Shown piece by piece: positions 62,135-64,000 of a stretch of 64,000 bases of DNA. Every line of letters begins with the position of its first letter. The first letter of the stretch is position 1. This stretch comes from Paenibacillus nasutitermitis (GTDB lineage: Bacteria; Bacillota; Bacilli; Paenibacillales; Paenibacillaceae). The notes below the pieces were generated by a model. The model worked only from the letters and a program-made list of their open reading frames with translations. It was not told the origin of the DNA and searched no databases. The stretch is from the NCBI RefSeq assembly GCF_014641075.1, contig NZ_BMHP01000002.1:310001-374000 (forward strand), given 5' to 3'. A program made the translations under genes and the position numbers.

Positions 62135-62836
62135 TCACATCCGTCGAAGCATTTCATCAATAATGCGATGGGAATTCACAGAAGCGGTTACTGTAAAGTC
62201 TGCAAAATTAACATGAGCCGACCCGTCCGCCTTGTCCGACATGGATCGAATCACGACAAATGGCGTGCCGTTCATTACGCATACCTGGGCAAGCGAAGCC
62301 CCTTCCATTTCGGTACAGGCACCGCCAAGCTCCTCATGCAGCTCGCGGACCAGCTCGCGGGAGGCCACAAACTGATCGCCGGAAAGCACTTTCCCTTTCA
62401 TGCTGCGCCCTGGAAACAGATCCTCACAGGCACGTACAGCCAGATCAACAAGCGCAGCATCCGCCACCCATTCCGAAACGTCCTGGAAAGGAATTTCTCC
62501 CCGACTGAAACCTAGCGGCCTGCAATCCATATCATGCTGCTGACATGAAGTGGAAACGACAATATCGCCGATATTCAAACTCGGATCCAGCGCCCCGGCA
62601 ACACCGGTGAACAGGATGCAATCCGCCCCTGCGTCAATAAGCAGCTGCGTACAGACGGCCGCGTTCACTTTACCCACGCCCGACTTGCAGAAGATCACTT
62701 CATGGCCGTGGAGATGGCCACTCACATAAGTGATGCCGGCTTTTTCAAACGAATTCGCTCGTTCAACATGCTTATGAAGCAATTCAATCTCTTCAGCCAT
62801 TGCTCCCATGATGCCGATCTTTAACGCCTTGCTCAT
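62135..62836 (-). CDS. mtnN: 5'-methylthioadenosine / S-adenosylhomocysteine nucleosidase
   Basis: Hydrolyses MTA and SAH to adenine, in methionine salvage and methyl-cycle clean-up. The catalytic residues are in GAMAEEIE (Glu, about 12-19) and RSMSDKAD (Asp, about 203); GVAGALDP and the substrate Met/Glu segment TEMEGAS are present. Length 233. The ATG overlaps the ccpA stop by 4 bases, so it is coupled to ccpA, an unusual partner I do not see in B. subtilis. Confidence 0.96.
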   Translation of the reverse strand: MSKALKIGIMGAMAEEIELLHKHVERANSFEKAGITYVSGHLHGHEVIFCKSGVGKVNAAVCTQLLIDAGADCILFTGVAGALDPSLNIGDIVVSTSCQQHDMDCRPLGFSRGEIPFQDVSEWVADAALVDLAVRACEDLFPGRSMKGKVLSGDQFVASRELVRELHEELGGACTEMEGASLAQVCVMNGTPFVVIRSMSDKADGSAHVNFADFTVTASVNSHRIIDEMLRRM

Positions 62837-63840
62837 TTCGGATTCCCTACTGATTGGCGCTTGATCACTTCATGAGGAAGTACAACCCGAGCCTGTTCGA
62901 CTGTTTCTTTCTTCATCAGCTTGGTCAGCAGACGCATCGATACCGCTCCGATATCGTACATCGGCTGTGCAACAGCGGTCAGCTGCGGACGAACCATCGA
63001 AGCCATGCGGCTGTTATCCACGCTGATGACAGATAAATCATCCGGTACCTTGCGGCCGGAATCCTGAATGCAATGGATCGCACCGATTGCCATCTCGTCT
63101 GTCGCGGAGAAGACGGCTGTGGGCAGCTCCGGGAGCTCCAGGAAGTATTTCATCGCTTCCACACCGGATTCATAGCGGTAATTGCCTGTGCGGACCAGAT
63201 TCTCATCATAATCAATGCCTGCAGTTTCCAGCGCGCGTTTATAACCCTGGAATCGTGCGTACCCGTTGGACGGATCCTGCAGAGTGCCGCTGATCATCGC
63301 GATGCGCTTATGGCCCTGGTTGATTAATGTCTGGACGGCATCGAAAGCCGCAGCCTCATGATCAATGTCTACCGATGGTATAGAATCATTCTCATCCGTT
63401 GTGGCACAGAGCACCACAGGAACGTTGGAGGTCTTGAAGGCCTGAAGATGCTCGTCCGTCACGGCTCCGCCCATAAACAGCAGACCGTCGACCTGCTTCT
63501 CCAGAAGCGTGTTGATGACACGGATTTCCTTATCCTTCTTCTTGTCGGCATTGCAAAGGATAATATTGTAGTGGTACATATTCGCGATATCCTCGATGCC
63601 GCGCGCGACCTCAGCAAAAATAGCATTGGAAATATCGGGAATGACGACCCCGACAGTGGTCGTTTTTTTGCTGGCCAAACCACGCGCTACCGCGTTCGGA
63701 CGATAGCCCAGACGCTCAATCGCTTCAAAAACCTTTTTGCGTGTTTGGGGCTTCACATTGGGATTGTTGTTCACGACCCGTGAAACCGTGGCCATGGATA
63801 CGCCTGCTTCTCTTGCTACATCATAAATGGTTACGGTCAA
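62833..63840 (-). CDS. ccpA: catabolite control protein A
   Basis: LacI/GalR-family master regulator of carbon catabolite repression, with HPr-Ser-P or Crh-Ser-P as co-repressor. The 335-residue protein has the [23 protein letters not shown] at the N-terminus with the hinge helix [11 protein letters not shown], and the periplasmic-binding-like core. The start is TTG at 63840 with GGAGAG 8-13 bases upstream; the ATG at 63855 has no RBS. The gene is near acsA/acuAC as in B. subtilis, and a cre box sits at the acsA promoter. Confidence 0.95.
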   Translation of the reverse strand: MTVTIYDVAREAGVSMATVSRVVNNNPNVKPQTRKKVFEAIERLGYRPNAVARGLASKKTTTVGVVIPDISNAIFAEVARGIEDIANMYHYNIILCNADKKKDKEIRVINTLLEKQVDGLLFMGGAVTDEHLQAFKTSNVPVVLCATTDENDSIPSVDIDHEAAAFDAVQTLINQGHKRIAMISGTLQDPSNGYARFQGYKRALETAGIDYDENLVRTGNYRYESGVEAMKYFLELPELPTAVFSATDEMAIGAIHCIQDSGRKVPDDLSVISVDNSRMASMVRPQLTAVAQPMYDIGAVSMRLLTKLMKKETVEQARVVLPHEVIKRQSVGNPK

Positions 63841-64000
63841 GGTCCTTCTCTCCATTAGTTCAAATTTTTGTAACGATAGTTTTCCACACATTTCTCTATC
63901 GTTCTATGGGAAGAAACCTGCTATGCCTGCTCCGGAGGCATCTGCCTGAATAGATGCCCGGCAAACGCAAGGCATAGAATCAAGCTGAAGTGGTTTCTTC
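63841..64000. other. upstream region of ccpA, window edge
   Basis: The last 160 bases hold the ccpA leader and presumably its promoter on the minus strand. I see no clear gene and could not fix the promoter. Confidence 0.4.

Noticed and set aside
1..64000. tRNA or rRNA genes
   Set aside because: I found no cloverleaf pattern or rRNA-like stretch by reading; a tRNA scan would be decisive.

Overview
The window looks like a chromosomal segment of an endospore-forming Bacillota of the Paenibacillus type. Three things support this: sporulation genes (spoVM, a SpoVIF-like gene), Gram-positive signals (strong GGAGG ribosome binding sites, a T-box, a catabolite-responsive element), and gene orders shared with Bacillus subtilis (rpmB-spoVM-rpe-rsgA-prkC-prpC-rlmN-rsmB-fmt-def-priA-coaBC-rpoZ-gmk-remA; tyrS near acsA/acuA/acuC/ccpA). 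I see no tRNA or rRNA gene, prophage, transposase or CRISPR array. Most of the window is core genome.

Layout. 1-3.0 kb: a methyltransferase cut or nearly cut by the window edge, a DUF2515 protein and an SRAP (YedK/HMCES-type) abasic-site protein. 3.2-8.7 kb: a minus-strand operon asp23-like (yloU), fakA, degV/fakB, recG, spoVIF, closed by a terminator near 3.07 kb. 8.9-24.2 kb: rpmB on the plus strand, then the long minus-strand translation/cell-envelope cluster remA to rpe, with the 26-codon spoVM at 9418-9498. 24.5-28 kb: dapF and a homocysteine methyltransferase/MTHFR fusion, followed upstream by a non-coding array of four 121-bp tandem repeats. 28-32.8 kb: a Ca2+-type P-ATPase divergent from the ribosome quality control factor rqcH. 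32.8-41.3 kb: a PHP phosphoesterase, a LysR regulator, a conserved unknown gene, the ylbF/ylbG pair, an XPB-type helicase overlapping a helicase-associated protein, and an M20 peptidase. 41.5-50 kb: yugN, ftsW, a second Asp23-family gene, a Ca2+/H+ exchanger, ylaN, a truncated HPr-like gene, an M29 aminopeptidase, a lipoprotein and a GAF-GGDEF diguanylate cyclase. 50-64 kb: rpsD with a leader, flotillin plus NfeD protein, tyrS under a Tyr T-box, a class A PBP with fibronectin modules, acsA divergent from acuA-acuC with a cre box, mtnN and ccpA.

How the genes work together. Start of translation (fmt, def), rRNA modification (rsmB, rlmN), ribosome assembly (rsgA), nucleotide supply (gmk), CoA synthesis (coaBC), replication restart (priA) and PASTA kinase signalling (prkC/prpC) share one transcriptional direction with many 4-44 bp overlaps, which suggests coupled expression. 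AcsA is probably controlled twice: by the acetyltransferase AcuA and deacetylase AcuC encoded next door, and by CcpA, whose gene is 2.8 kb away and whose target box overlaps the acsA promoter. FakA and a DegV/FakB protein form a fatty-acid kinase pair in one operon.

The least explained elements are the 121-bp array, a palindromic dispersed repeat found at 9.7 and 43.15 kb, the XPB/partner pair whose two proteins seem to share a domain, an HPr-like protein without the phospho-histidine loop, and a conserved unknown gene at 34.7 kb.
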